DNA of 51,537 nt from DASXBA01 sp036406475 (GTDB lineage Bacteria > Actinomycetota > Thermoleophilia > Solirubrobacterales > Thermoleophilaceae): assembly GCA_036406475.1 (NCBI GenBank), contig DASXBA010000087.1, forward strand, positions 1-51,537. Direction: 5' to 3'. Made by a program: the position numbers and the translations under genes. The notes below the pieces were generated by a model. The model was given only the letters and a program-made list of their open reading frames with translations. It was not told the DNA's origin and searched no databases. Positions 22,620 to 30,741 of this stretch are shown one piece after another (the stretch's first letter is position 1; each line of letters starts with the position of its first letter).

Positions 22620-23863
22620 CGCAAACTCGACGGCGCCGGCAGCTTCCCGAGCAGCTTCCGGTAGCGGTTCATCGTCGAGTGACGGAAGTCGCCGTGGGTC
22701 TGGTGGCGCAGCTTGGCGACGTGCTCGCGGTGGTAGGGGCTCGACAGGCTCTCGTTGTGGCCGATCACGTTGCGCGTCTTGATGTGGAAGCGCCCCTGGA
22801 GCATCCGGGTGAGCCGTAGCGAGGCGGCGCGCTGGCGGCGGTTGCCCATCACCTGTCCGTCGCTCGTCCCGACGTGCTCGATCCCGATCGCGGTGTAGTT
22901 GAGGCCCACCGTGTGCCGGCACATGATCCGCGTCGACACGAGCTGGTAGATCAGCCCGTTCTTGTCGACCACGTAGTGCGAGCAGACGCCGGGCAGCTCG
23001 TGCAGCTCCGAGTCGGGCGTGTCCGGGGCGAACGTGTTGAAGGCGCCGGAGAACGAGTTGCCGGCGGTGTAGTGCTCCACGATCACGTGCGGGTTGCGCA
23101 GCCGGTAGGAGTCGATGCCGTAGTGGCGGCGCGCGTAGGCCTGCATCTCACGCTTCCGCTTGGCGCCGTAGGGAATGTGCTTCTGCTTCACCCGCGGGGG
23201 GGCGATCGCCCGGGCCACGGCCGCGACCGCGCCGGCGTGGCGGCGGACACCGGTGGATGAGAGGCTGCCGGCCGGCAGCTCCACCACGAACGAGGTCGTG
23301 CCCCGGTAGGTGTGGTTCTGCCAGCTCGTGGCGGTGCCGGGCAGGAAGGCGATCTTGCGGTAGGGAAGCCGCGAGCGCCTGGCGTAGAGGCGCGAGAGCT
23401 TCGAGTCGCCCCCGCTCTTGTCCACCAGCCGCATGTGCTGGTGGTACCAGATGGTCACACGCGGCTTGATCCGCTTGACGAGCTTCGTGAACGCGGTCGA
23501 CTCGGGCTCGGAGAGCGGGGCCGGGCCGCCGCCCTTCCACCTGTAGGGGAAGTTGCGGTTGAGGTCGACGCCGTGCGCGTTCTCCCGCGTGCCCGCGTGG
23601 GCGCCGTCGGGGTTGAGGTCGTCGATCACCCAGTACTCGACGCCCCGCGGCGCGTGCGCCCTGCGCAGGCGCTTGGTCACGGCCCGCCCGGCCAGCTCGT
23701 TGCCGTGGATCTCGCCCACAACGAGCACCTTGATCCGGGCGCGGGGATTGCCGACGCGCACGGCCCGGATGGGCCGCCCCTCCACCGAGTGCCCGACCGT
23801 CTCGGTGGACGCGGGCAGGGCAGGGCCGATCGCCGTCATCGCTATCGCCGCCGCCGCCAGCAT
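22616..23863 (-). CDS. Secreted fusion: M14 zinc carboxypeptidase + N-acetylmuramoyl-L-alanine amidase (Amidase_2)
   Basis: 415 residues with an N-terminal signal peptide (MLAAAAIAMTAIGPALPAST). Domain 1 (about 22-222) is an M14 peptidase: HGNE gives zinc ligands His53 and Glu56, the motif GVDLNRNFP follows, the third ligand is His141 or His143 (YHQH), and Glu195 (FVVELPAG) is catalytic. It resembles MpaA/gamma-D-glutamyl-diaminopimelate peptidases. Domain 2 (about 258-390) resembles the PGRP-like amidase fold: VEHYTAGNS with His264, IGIEHVG at 327-332, and IGHNESLSSPYHREH with His369. Together they would cut both the stem peptide and the amide to muramic acid. Fused in one chain, an uncommon arrangement. 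Target presumably peptidoglycan. Confidence 0.82.
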   Translation of the reverse strand: MLAAAAIAMTAIGPALPASTETVGHSVEGRPIRAVRVGNPRARIKVLVVGEIHGNELAGRAVTKRLRRAHAPRGVEYWVIDDLNPDGAHAGTRENAHGVDLNRNFPYRWKGGGPAPLSEPESTAFTKLVKRIKPRVTIWYHQHMRLVDKSGGDSKLSRLYARRSRLPYRKIAFLPGTATSWQNHTYRGTTSFVVELPAGSLSSTGVRRHAGAVAAVARAIAPPRVKQKHIPYGAKRKREMQAYARRHYGIDSYRLRNPHVIVEHYTAGNSFSGAFNTFAPDTPDSELHELPGVCSHYVVDKNGLIYQLVSTRIMCRHTVGLNYTAIGIEHVGTSDGQVMGNRRQRAASLRLTRMLQGRFHIKTRNVIGHNESLSSPYHREHVAKLRHQTHGDFRHSTMNRYRKLLGKLPAPSSLR

Positions 23864-23893
23864 CGGCGCGGAGTATGGCTATAGGGTCGGCTC

Positions 23894-25249
23894 ATGCGCG
23901 CGCTGAGCCTGCTCGCCGCGTCCGACCTGCTGCCCGCACGCGAGCAGATGGCGTTCACGCTCGGCTTCCACATCGTGCTGTCCTGCCTCGGGATCGCGCT
24001 GCCTGCGATCACGCTGATCGCCAACTGGCGCGGCATCCGCGGCGACGATGACGCGCTCAAGCTCGCTCGGCGCTGGTCGAAGGTCATGGCCGTGCTCTTC
24101 GCCGTGGGGGCCGTGACCGGCACGGTCCTATCGTTCGAGCTCGGCCTGCTCTGGCCCCGCCTCATGGGCCGCTTCGGCGACGTCTTCGGGATCGGTTTCG
24201 CGATCGAGGGCCTCTTCTTCTTCACCGAGGCGATCTTCATCGCGATCTACATCTACGGCTGGGAGCGGCTCTCGCCGCGGGCCCACTTCTGGACCGGGGT
24301 GCCGATCGTGATCGCAGGGATCGGCGGCGCCCTGTCGGTGGTGGCCGCCAACTCGTGGATGAACCAGCCGGCCGGCTTCACGCTCGACCGGGCCGGCCAC
24401 GTGGTCGACGTCCGGCCGGTCGAGGTCCTCTTCAACGGCGCCACCCCCTACGAGGTGCCGCACATGATCCTCGCGGCCTACATGGTGGCCGGCTTCCTGC
24501 TGGCATCGGTCTACGCGGTCGGGATGCTCCGCGGGCGGCGCGACCGCTACCACCGGATCGGCTTCGTCATCCCGTTCACGGTCGCCGCGATCGCCACGCC
24601 GGTGCAGCTCTTCGTGGGCGACACCGCCGCCCGCGCGATAGCCGAGGACCAGCCGGCCAAGTTCGCCGCGATGGAGTACGTCACGGAAACCGGCGCGAAC
24701 CAGCCCGAGTACATCGGCGGCTTCTACGACGACGGCGACGTCAAGGCCGGGATCAAGATTCCCGACCTCGACTCGATCCTGGTCGGCTTCTCGAGCGGCA
24801 AGATCGTGACCGGCCTCGACCAGATCCCCGACGACGAGCAGCCGCCCGCGCCCACGCTGCTCCATTTGTCGTTCGACACGATGGTCGGAATCGGCACGGC
24901 CCTGCTCCTGCTGGGCGTCTGGTTCGCGGTCGTCTGGTGGCGCCGGCGCGAGCTGCCGCGGACCGTCTGGTTCCTCCGCGCGGCCGCCGTCGCCGGTGTC
25001 GCGGCCATCGCGGCGCTCGAGTGCGGCTGGGTCGTTACCGAGGTGGGCCGCCAGCCCTGGATCGTGCACGGCTACCTGCGGACAGAGGACGCGGTGACCA
25101 CCGCCGGCGGCATCTGGTGGACGCTCGCCGGGACGCTGCTCCTCTACACCGCGCTCGGCGTGACGACGGTGGTGGTGCTGCGCGGCATGGCGCGGCGCTG
25201 GCGCGAGGAGGAGATCCCCGAGGAGGACATCCCCTACGGACCGCAATGA
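23894..25249 (+). CDS. cydA: Cytochrome bd ubiquinol oxidase subunit I
   Basis: 451 residues with about nine membrane helices. Heme ligands are placed as His26 (LGFHIVLSC; the E. coli His19 position), His190 (YEVPHMILAAYM; His186) and a Met in LSFDTMVGIG. The glutamates of the heme b595/d pocket are in GFAIEGLFFFTEA, and TEVGRQPWIVHGYLRT is the conserved C-terminal GRQPW block. The loop between helices 6 and 7 is short, so this is the cyanide-insensitive-oxidase (short Q-loop) type. It reduces oxygen to water with quinol electrons and is favoured at low oxygen. ATGA overlap with cydB. No cydX or cydCD nearby. Confidence 0.96.
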   Translation: MRALSLLAASDLLPAREQMAFTLGFHIVLSCLGIALPAITLIANWRGIRGDDDALKLARRWSKVMAVLFAVGAVTGTVLSFELGLLWPRLMGRFGDVFGIGFAIEGLFFFTEAIFIAIYIYGWERLSPRAHFWTGVPIVIAGIGGALSVVAANSWMNQPAGFTLDRAGHVVDVRPVEVLFNGATPYEVPHMILAAYMVAGFLLASVYAVGMLRGRRDRYHRIGFVIPFTVAAIATPVQLFVGDTAARAIAEDQPAKFAAMEYVTETGANQPEYIGGFYDDGDVKAGIKIPDLDSILVGFSSGKIVTGLDQIPDDEQPPAPTLLHLSFDTMVGIGTALLLLGVWFAVVWWRRRELPRTVWFLRAAAVAGVAAIAALECGWVVTEVGRQPWIVHGYLRTEDAVTTAGGIWWTLAGTLLLYTALGVTTVVVLRGMARRWREEEIPEEDIPYGPQ

Positions 25250-26238
25250 GTGACGTCGTCGCAGCTGTGCTCCTCACCGGGGCGACCCTCTACGCCGTCT
25301 TCGGCGGCGCCGACTTCGGCGTGGGCTTCTGGGACCTCACGGCCGGCGGTGCCGAGCGCGGCGAGGAGCCGCGCGCGCTGATCGACCACGCGATCGCTCC
25401 GGTATGGGAGGCAAACCACGTCTGGCTGATCTTCTGCCTCGTGGTCCTCTGGACCGGCTTCCCGGATGCCTTTGCGGCCGTGATGTCCACGCTCTACGTG
25501 CCGCTGCTCGCAGCCGCGGTCGGGATCGTGCTCAGGGGCTCCGGCTTCGCCTTCCGCAAGGTGATCGAGCACCTGGCCGGGCGGCGCCTCTTCGGGGCGA
25601 TCTTCGCGGTCGCCTCCGTCATGACGCCGTTCTTCATGGGGACGGTCGTGGGAGCCATCGTCTCCGGGCGCGTGCCCGCCGACGGCAATGGCGACCGCTG
25701 GTCGAGCTGGACGGGCCTCACGTCGATCCTCGTCGGCGTCATGTTCGTGGCCTCATGCGCCTACCTCGCCGCGGTCTTCCTGGTCGTGGACGCGCGCCAC
25801 AACGACCGCGAGCACCTCGCCCTCTACTTCGAACGCCGCGCGCTCGGGGCGGGCGTTGTGACGGGCGCCCTGGCCGTGGCCGGCGTCTTCGTTCTCCACG
25901 CCCACGCGCGCTACGTCTTCGACGGTCTCGTCGACGAGGGCCTTCCGTTCGTGATCGTCTCGGTGCTGAGCGGCGCGGCAGCGGTCGTCCTGATGCTGCG
26001 CGGCGCGCGTCGCGGCGTCCGCCTGCTCGCGGTGCTGGCGGTCGCCGCCGTGGTCTGCGGCGGCGGCGTGGCGCAGTACCCCTACCTGCTGCCGAAGTCG
26101 CTCACGGTGGCCGACGCCGCGGCGCCCCACGACACGCTTGTCTGGCTGCTCGTCGTCTTCGGACTGGCGGCTGCCATCGTGGCGCCGGCGCTGGCGCTCC
26201 TCTACTCGCTCCACCAGCGCAGCCTCTTGGACGAATGA
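25246..26238 (+). CDS. cydB: Cytochrome bd ubiquinol oxidase subunit II
   Basis: 330 residues, eight to nine helices. Family blocks: YAVFGGADFGVGFWDL near residue 17, PVWEANHVWLIFCLVVLWTGFP (about 52-73, the WEANHVWLI signature), and GSGFAFRKV (about 98-106). CydB is the partner of CydA and scaffolds the heme subunit without binding heme in most members. The start codon overlaps the cydA stop (ATGA at 25246-25249), so the two subunits are translated in step. The downstream MMPL gene starts about 50 nt later and may be read through. Confidence 0.96.
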   Translation: MSDVVAAVLLTGATLYAVFGGADFGVGFWDLTAGGAERGEEPRALIDHAIAPVWEANHVWLIFCLVVLWTGFPDAFAAVMSTLYVPLLAAAVGIVLRGSGFAFRKVIEHLAGRRLFGAIFAVASVMTPFFMGTVVGAIVSGRVPADGNGDRWSSWTGLTSILVGVMFVASCAYLAAVFLVVDARHNDREHLALYFERRALGAGVVTGALAVAGVFVLHAHARYVFDGLVDEGLPFVIVSVLSGAAAVVLMLRGARRGVRLLAVLAVAAVVCGGGVAQYPYLLPKSLTVADAAAPHDTLVWLLVVFGLAAAIVAPALALLYSLHQRSLLDE

Positions 26239-26288
26239 CCGGCGTCCCCAGGTTGCGGTAGCCGTCAAGCCCCGACTAGGGTCGGTCG

Positions 26289-28649
26289 ATCACGGGGCCC
26301 CTGTACCACGTCGGGCGTTTCTGCGCCCGGCACCACTGGATCGTGATACCGGCATGGATCGCCGTGGCGGTGGTCCTCGTCGCGGTGTCCCACGTCGCGG
26401 GCGCCCAGACGAGCGACAACCTGTCGCTACCGGGCACCGACTCGACGAGAGCGCAGGACCTCCTCCAGGACAACCTCCCGAAGCAGGCCAATGGGACGAA
26501 CCCGGTCGTGCTGAAGGTGAAGAGCGGGACGCTCGACGACTCGAACAACAGCAAGGTCGTCAGCGACACCGTCGACTCGCTGAAGAAGCAGTCCGGGGTC
26601 GTCAGCGCGGTCAGCCCGCTGAGCCAGGAGGGCGCCGGCGCCCTCAGCAAGGACAAGAAGATCGGCTACATCTCGGTGACGCTCGAGGAGGGTGCGGGCG
26701 ACCTCACCGAGGACGACGCCAACGAGATCATCGACGCCGAGAAGCCGGCGCGCGACGCGGGGCTCACGGTGGCGACCGGCGGCTACCTGGGCCAGGCGGT
26801 CTCGCGGACCGACACGGAGAGCAGCGAGGCCATCGGCCTGGCGGCCGCCGTGGTGATCCTGCTCTTCGCCTTCGGGACGGCCACGGCGATGGCGCTCCCG
26901 CTCGTGACAGCGGTGATCGGCCTCGCGACCGCGCTGTCGATCATCAGGCTGCTGGGGCACGTGGTGGCGGTTCCGAGCGTGGCCCCCACGCTCGCGACCA
27001 TGATCGGGCTGGGCGTGGGAATCGACTACGCCCTCTTCATCGTCACGCGGCACAAGCTCCAGCTGCGCGACGGGATGGACACCAGGGAGTCGATCGCGCG
27101 CGCGACCGCGACCTCGGGCGGGGCGGTGGTCTTCGCGGGCGTGACCGTGGTGATCGCGCTCGTCTCCCTGCTTGCGGCGGACATCCCCCTGGTGGGGACG
27201 ATGGGCTACAGCGCGGCGGTGTCCGTCCTCGTGGCCGTGCTCGCGGCCACGACGCTGCTCCCGGCGCTGCTCGGCGCCCTCGACTACCGCATCAACTCCC
27301 TGCGAGTGAAGCTCGGCCGCACGCACCCGGACGACCACCAGCCACACGGCTGGCGGCGCTGGGCGCGCGGTGTCGCGAACCGTCCCTGGCGCTCGATGCT
27401 CGCCGGCGTCGCCGTGCTCCTCGTCCTGTCGATTCCGGTGCTGAACCTCGAGCTCGGCTCCTCGGACGCCGGCGAGCTGCCCAAGGACACCACCGCCCGG
27501 CAGGCCTTCGACCTGATCGACGAGGGCTTCGGGCCCGGCGCGAACGGGCCGTTCCTCATCGGTGTCCGGCTCAGCTCGGCGGCCAAGCCCAACCAGTCGG
27601 ACCTCGACAAGGTCGACTCGCAGCAGAAGCAGCTCGACCAGCAGCAGCAACAGCTCGAGGCGCAGGGCGCGACGCCGCAGCAGGCGCAGCAGAAGACGGC
27701 GTCGCAGCAGCAGAAGCTCGATCAGCAGAAGAAGCAGGCGAGCGATCCCGCCAGCGACACGCGGCTGACCGACCTCGAGGACGCCATCAAGAAGGACCCC
27801 GGGATCAAGTCGGTCTCGCCGGCCACGGTCGACAAGAAGGGCACCGCCGCGGTTCTCAACGCGATCCCCACCACCTCCCCGTCCGATCCGAAGACCGAGG
27901 ACACCGTCAACCGCCTGCGCGACAGCGTCATCCCGAACGCGACAAAGGGCAAGAACGAGACCGTCTACGTGGGCGGGCAAACCGCCGGCTACGTGGACAT
28001 GGCGGCGCGGATCAGCGACAAGCTGCCGCAGATGATCCTGATCGTGATCGGGCTCAGCTTCATCGTCCTGCTGCTGGCGTTCCGGTCGCTCGTGCTTCCG
28101 CTCAAGGCCGCCTTCGCCAACCTGCTGTCCGTCGGGGCGGCCTACGGCGTGGTCACGTTCATCTTCCAGGAGGGGCACGGCGCCAGCGCGATCGGCCTCG
28201 ACGGTGCGATAGCGATCGTGAGCTACGTCCCGCTCCTCATGTTCGCCATCCTCTTCGGGCTCTCGATGGACTATGAGGTGTTCCTGCTGAGCCAGATCCA
28301 GGAGCACTACGAGGAGAGCGAGGACACGCGCCAGGCGGTGATCGACGGGCTCGCCACCACCGGCCGCGTGATCACCTCGGCGGCGCTCATCATGGTGTGC
28401 GTCTTCGCGAGCTTCGTGCTCAGCGGCAACGCGATCGTCAAGCAGTTCGGCGTCGGTCTCGCGGTCGCGATCGCGATCGACGCGACGGTCGTGCGCTGTC
28501 TCGTCGTTCCCGCGATCATGACCTTGCTCGGGGACCGTTGCTGGTGGATGCCGCGCTGGCTCGGCAAGGCGCTGCCGCACATCAGCGTTGAGGGCTCCGA
28601 GTACTTCGCCGCCCGCGATGCGAAGCCGCGGGAAGCCCCCTCTCACTAG
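26289..28649 (+). CDS. MMPL-family RND transporter, probable ATC start
   Basis: About 786 residues if started at ATC 26289. The conserved N-terminus (TGPLYHVGRFCARHHWIVIPAW) is in frame upstream of the first conventional start (GTG 26343), which would cut into the first helix. The only frame-preserving codon at the position where relatives have ATG is ATC, and AGGG lies 7 nt before it. Architecture: helix 1, extracytoplasmic domain, five helices (about 180-320), a second extracytoplasmic domain with a Gln-rich coiled coil (SQQKQLDQQQQQLEAQG), then five helices. Motifs: TMIGLGVGIDYALFIVTRH and FAILFGLSMDYEVFLLSQI, each with the proton-relay Asp-Tyr. Probably exports lipid or glycolipid; cargo unknown. 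Confidence 0.88.
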   Translation: MTGPLYHVGRFCARHHWIVIPAWIAVAVVLVAVSHVAGAQTSDNLSLPGTDSTRAQDLLQDNLPKQANGTNPVVLKVKSGTLDDSNNSKVVSDTVDSLKKQSGVVSAVSPLSQEGAGALSKDKKIGYISVTLEEGAGDLTEDDANEIIDAEKPARDAGLTVATGGYLGQAVSRTDTESSEAIGLAAAVVILLFAFGTATAMALPLVTAVIGLATALSIIRLLGHVVAVPSVAPTLATMIGLGVGIDYALFIVTRHKLQLRDGMDTRESIARATATSGGAVVFAGVTVVIALVSLLAADIPLVGTMGYSAAVSVLVAVLAATTLLPALLGALDYRINSLRVKLGRTHPDDHQPHGWRRWARGVANRPWRSMLAGVAVLLVLSIPVLNLELGSSDAGELPKDTTARQAFDLIDEGFGPGANGPFLIGVRLSSAAKPNQSDLDKVDSQQKQLDQQQQQLEAQGATPQQAQQKTASQQQKLDQQKKQASDPASDTRLTDLEDAIKKDPGIKSVSPATVDKKGTAAVLNAIPTTSPSDPKTEDTVNRLRDSVIPNATKGKNETVYVGGQTAGYVDMAARISDKLPQMILIVIGLSFIVLLLAFRSLVLPLKAAFANLLSVGAAYGVVTFIFQEGHGASAIGLDGAIAIVSYVPLLMFAILFGLSMDYEVFLLSQIQEHYEESEDTRQAVIDGLATTGRVITSAALIMVCVFASFVLSGNAIVKQFGVGLAVAIAIDATVVRCLVVPAIMTLLGDRCWWMPRWLGKALPHISVEGSEYFAARDAKPREAPSH

Positions 28650-28661
28650 AGTCGCCGGTTC

Positions 28662-29807
28662 GTGAGCAGGGAGATCGCCGAGCGGGCGGCGCGCCACGGG
28701 CGCTTCGCAATCGACACCGAGTTCGTGTCCGAGCGCCGCTACCAGGCGCTTCTCTGCCTCGCTCAGGTGGCCGTCCCGGACCCCGACGCGGATGACGGGG
28801 TGCGCACCGACGTGCTCGACCCCCTGAACGGGCTCGACCCGGCGCCGCTCGCCGCGGCGCTCGCCGACCCGGAGGTCGAGGTCGTGATGCACGCGGGCAG
28901 GCAGGACGTGGCGATCCTGCGGCGGAGCTGGGACACCGACGTGCGCAACGTCTTCGACACCCAGGTCGCGGCCGGCTTCCTCGGGCTGGGGAGCCAGGAG
29001 AGCTACGAGTCGCTCGTCCGCAAGGTGCTCAAGGTCCGGCTGAGCGGCGGCGAGGGCTTCACCCGCTGGGACCGGAGGCCACTGTCGGAGAAGCAGCTCG
29101 AATACGCGCGCGACGACGCCCGGATGCTGCTGTCGCTGGGCGAGGAGCTCGAGCGCCGCCTCGATGAGCGCGGCCGGCTCGAGTGGGCGCGGGAGGAGTG
29201 CCGCGCGCTCGAGGCCGCCAGTGACGAGCGCGATCCCACCCGCATCTACGAGCGGCTCCCGCGGCTCGGCCGGCTCGGCGACGAGCAGCGCGCCGTGGCC
29301 CGCGAGCTCGTGGAGTGGCGCGAGGAGACGGCGAGCGGCATGGACCGTCCCGCCGGCTTCGTCGTGCCCGACCAGGCGCTCGTCGAGATCGCGCGGCGGC
29401 TGCCGCAGAGCCAGGACGACCTCGACCACGTCCGCGGTCTGCCCCCGCAGACCCTTCACCGCCGCGGCGACCGGCTCCTGCACGTGGTCGAGCGGGGCCG
29501 TCGGCGCGAGGCGCCCCCTCCCCCACCCGACCCGCCGTCGCGCGACTCGCGCGACGCCCCGGTGGTGGCGATGGCCCAGGCGCTGGTCCGCACGCGCGCG
29601 CAGGGGAGCGGCGTGGCCGTCGACCTGATCGCCACCCAGGCGGACCTGGCCGCGCTCGTGGGCGCCCTCCGTCGCGGCCGCGACGCTGCCGACGTGCGGG
29701 TCACACAGGGCTGGCGCCGTGAGCTCGTCGGCGAGGAGCTGATCGAGCTGCTGGCCGGCCGGCTCAGCCTGCGCGTGCGCGACGGCCGGGTGGAGGTGGC
29801 GGAGTAG
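28662..29807 (+). CDS. rnd: Ribonuclease D (DEDDy 3'-5' exoribonuclease with HRDC domain)
   Basis: 381 residues from GTG 28662. Exonuclease motifs: FAIDTEF (Exo I, D and E), MHAGRQDVAIL (Exo II, D) with FDTQVAAGFLG, and LEYARDDARMLL (Exo III, YxxxD), giving DEDDy catalysis with two metal ions. An HRDC-type helical domain follows at about 215-285 (LVEWREETASGMDRPAGFVV). The C-terminal ~85 residues form an extra segment after a Pro-rich linker (APPPPPDPP), of uncertain role. It matures tRNA 3' ends and trims structured RNA. The downstream VOC gene starts just after the stop, so it is probably in one operon. Confidence 0.92.
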   Translation: MSREIAERAARHGRFAIDTEFVSERRYQALLCLAQVAVPDPDADDGVRTDVLDPLNGLDPAPLAAALADPEVEVVMHAGRQDVAILRRSWDTDVRNVFDTQVAAGFLGLGSQESYESLVRKVLKVRLSGGEGFTRWDRRPLSEKQLEYARDDARMLLSLGEELERRLDERGRLEWAREECRALEAASDERDPTRIYERLPRLGRLGDEQRAVARELVEWREETASGMDRPAGFVVPDQALVEIARRLPQSQDDLDHVRGLPPQTLHRRGDRLLHVVERGRRREAPPPPPDPPSRDSRDAPVVAMAQALVRTRAQGSGVAVDLIATQADLAALVGALRRGRDAADVRVTQGWRRELVGEELIELLAGRLSLRVRDGRVEVAE

Positions 29808-29811
29808 CCTG

Positions 29812-30741
29812 TTGAGCGTGCAGCTCGAGGGCATCCATCACGTCACCGCCATCACCGGCGACGCGCGCCGCAACGTCGACTTCTACGCGCGCGTCCTCGG
29901 GCTTCGTCTCGTCAAGAAGACGGTCAACCAGGACGACCCGACCGTCTACCACCTCTTCTACGCAGACGAGCAGGGAAGCCCCGGCTCGGACATCACCTTC
30001 TTCGAGTATCCCGGCGCGGCGCCGGGCCGCGCCGGCGACGGCATGATCCACCGCGTCGGCTGGCGCGTCGGCTCGGCCGACGCCCTCGGCTTCTGGGCGG
30101 ACCGGCTCGCTCACGAGGAGGTCGAGACCGAGGCCGACGGCGAGCGCCTGCGTTTCGTCGACCCCGAGGGCCTCGGTCACGAGCTGGTGGTGTCCGCGGT
30201 CGGCGACGAGCCGCTGATCGCAGACCATCCCGAGATCCCCGCGGAGCTCGCGCTCCAGGGCTTCGATCACGTGCGCGCCTACTCGGGCCAGCCCGACCGC
30301 AGCCGCAGGCTGCTCGAGGACGCGCTCGGGTTCAAGACCAACGGCGACGGCTGGGAGGCGCGCGGCGACAGCCGCGGCGGGTTCTTCGCCTACGACGAGC
30401 CGCCCGCCGAGCCGGGCATCCCCGGCGGCGGCACGGTTCATCACGTGGCCTGGGCCTCGGAGATGCAGGACCACGAGGCCTGGCGCGAGCGGGTCCGCCA
30501 GGGCGGCGCCCATCCCACCCAGATCATCGACCGCTTCTGGTTCCGCTCGATCTACTTCCGCGAGCCGAGCGGCGTGCTCTTCGAGATCGCCACGCTCGGC
30601 CCCGGCTTCACCACCGACGAGCCGCTGGAGCATTTGGGCGAGACGATCGTGCTGCCGCCGTTCCTCGAGTCGCACCGCGAGCAGATCGAGGCGGTGCTGA
30701 CGCCGCTGCCGAGCAGCAGCGCCGTGCGTCAAGAAGCTTGA
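29812..30741 (+). CDS. VOC-family ring-cleaving-dioxygenase-like protein (MhqO type)
   Basis: 309 residues from TTG 29812 (GGAG 7 nt upstream); GTG 29818 is the alternative and gives VQLEGIHHVTAIT. Two tandem vicinal-oxygen-chelate halves: IHHVTAITGDARRNVDFYARVLG, and LQGFDHVRAYSGQPDRSRRLLEDALGF. Metal-site His residues appear in HHVT, and in GTVHHVAWAS, with a Glu in GVLFEIATLGPGF. Members act on hydroquinones or other aromatics with Fe(II) or Mn(II). The stop overlaps the carboxyltransferase TTG by 3 nt, so it is coexpressed with an acyl-CoA carboxylase subunit. The aromatic substrate is not established. Confidence 0.87.
   Translation: MSVQLEGIHHVTAITGDARRNVDFYARVLGLRLVKKTVNQDDPTVYHLFYADEQGSPGSDITFFEYPGAAPGRAGDGMIHRVGWRVGSADALGFWADRLAHEEVETEADGERLRFVDPEGLGHELVVSAVGDEPLIADHPEIPAELALQGFDHVRAYSGQPDRSRRLLEDALGFKTNGDGWEARGDSRGGFFAYDEPPAEPGIPGGGTVHHVAWASEMQDHEAWRERVRQGGAHPTQIIDRFWFRSIYFREPSGVLFEIATLGPGFTTDEPLEHLGETIVLPPFLESHREQIEAVLTPLPSSSAVRQEA

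Noticed and set aside
26427..29834. A 1135-codon open frame on the minus strand
   Set aside because: It is the shadow of the MMPL and RNase D genes: composition follows GC-rich codon mirroring, with no family motifs or ribosome site.
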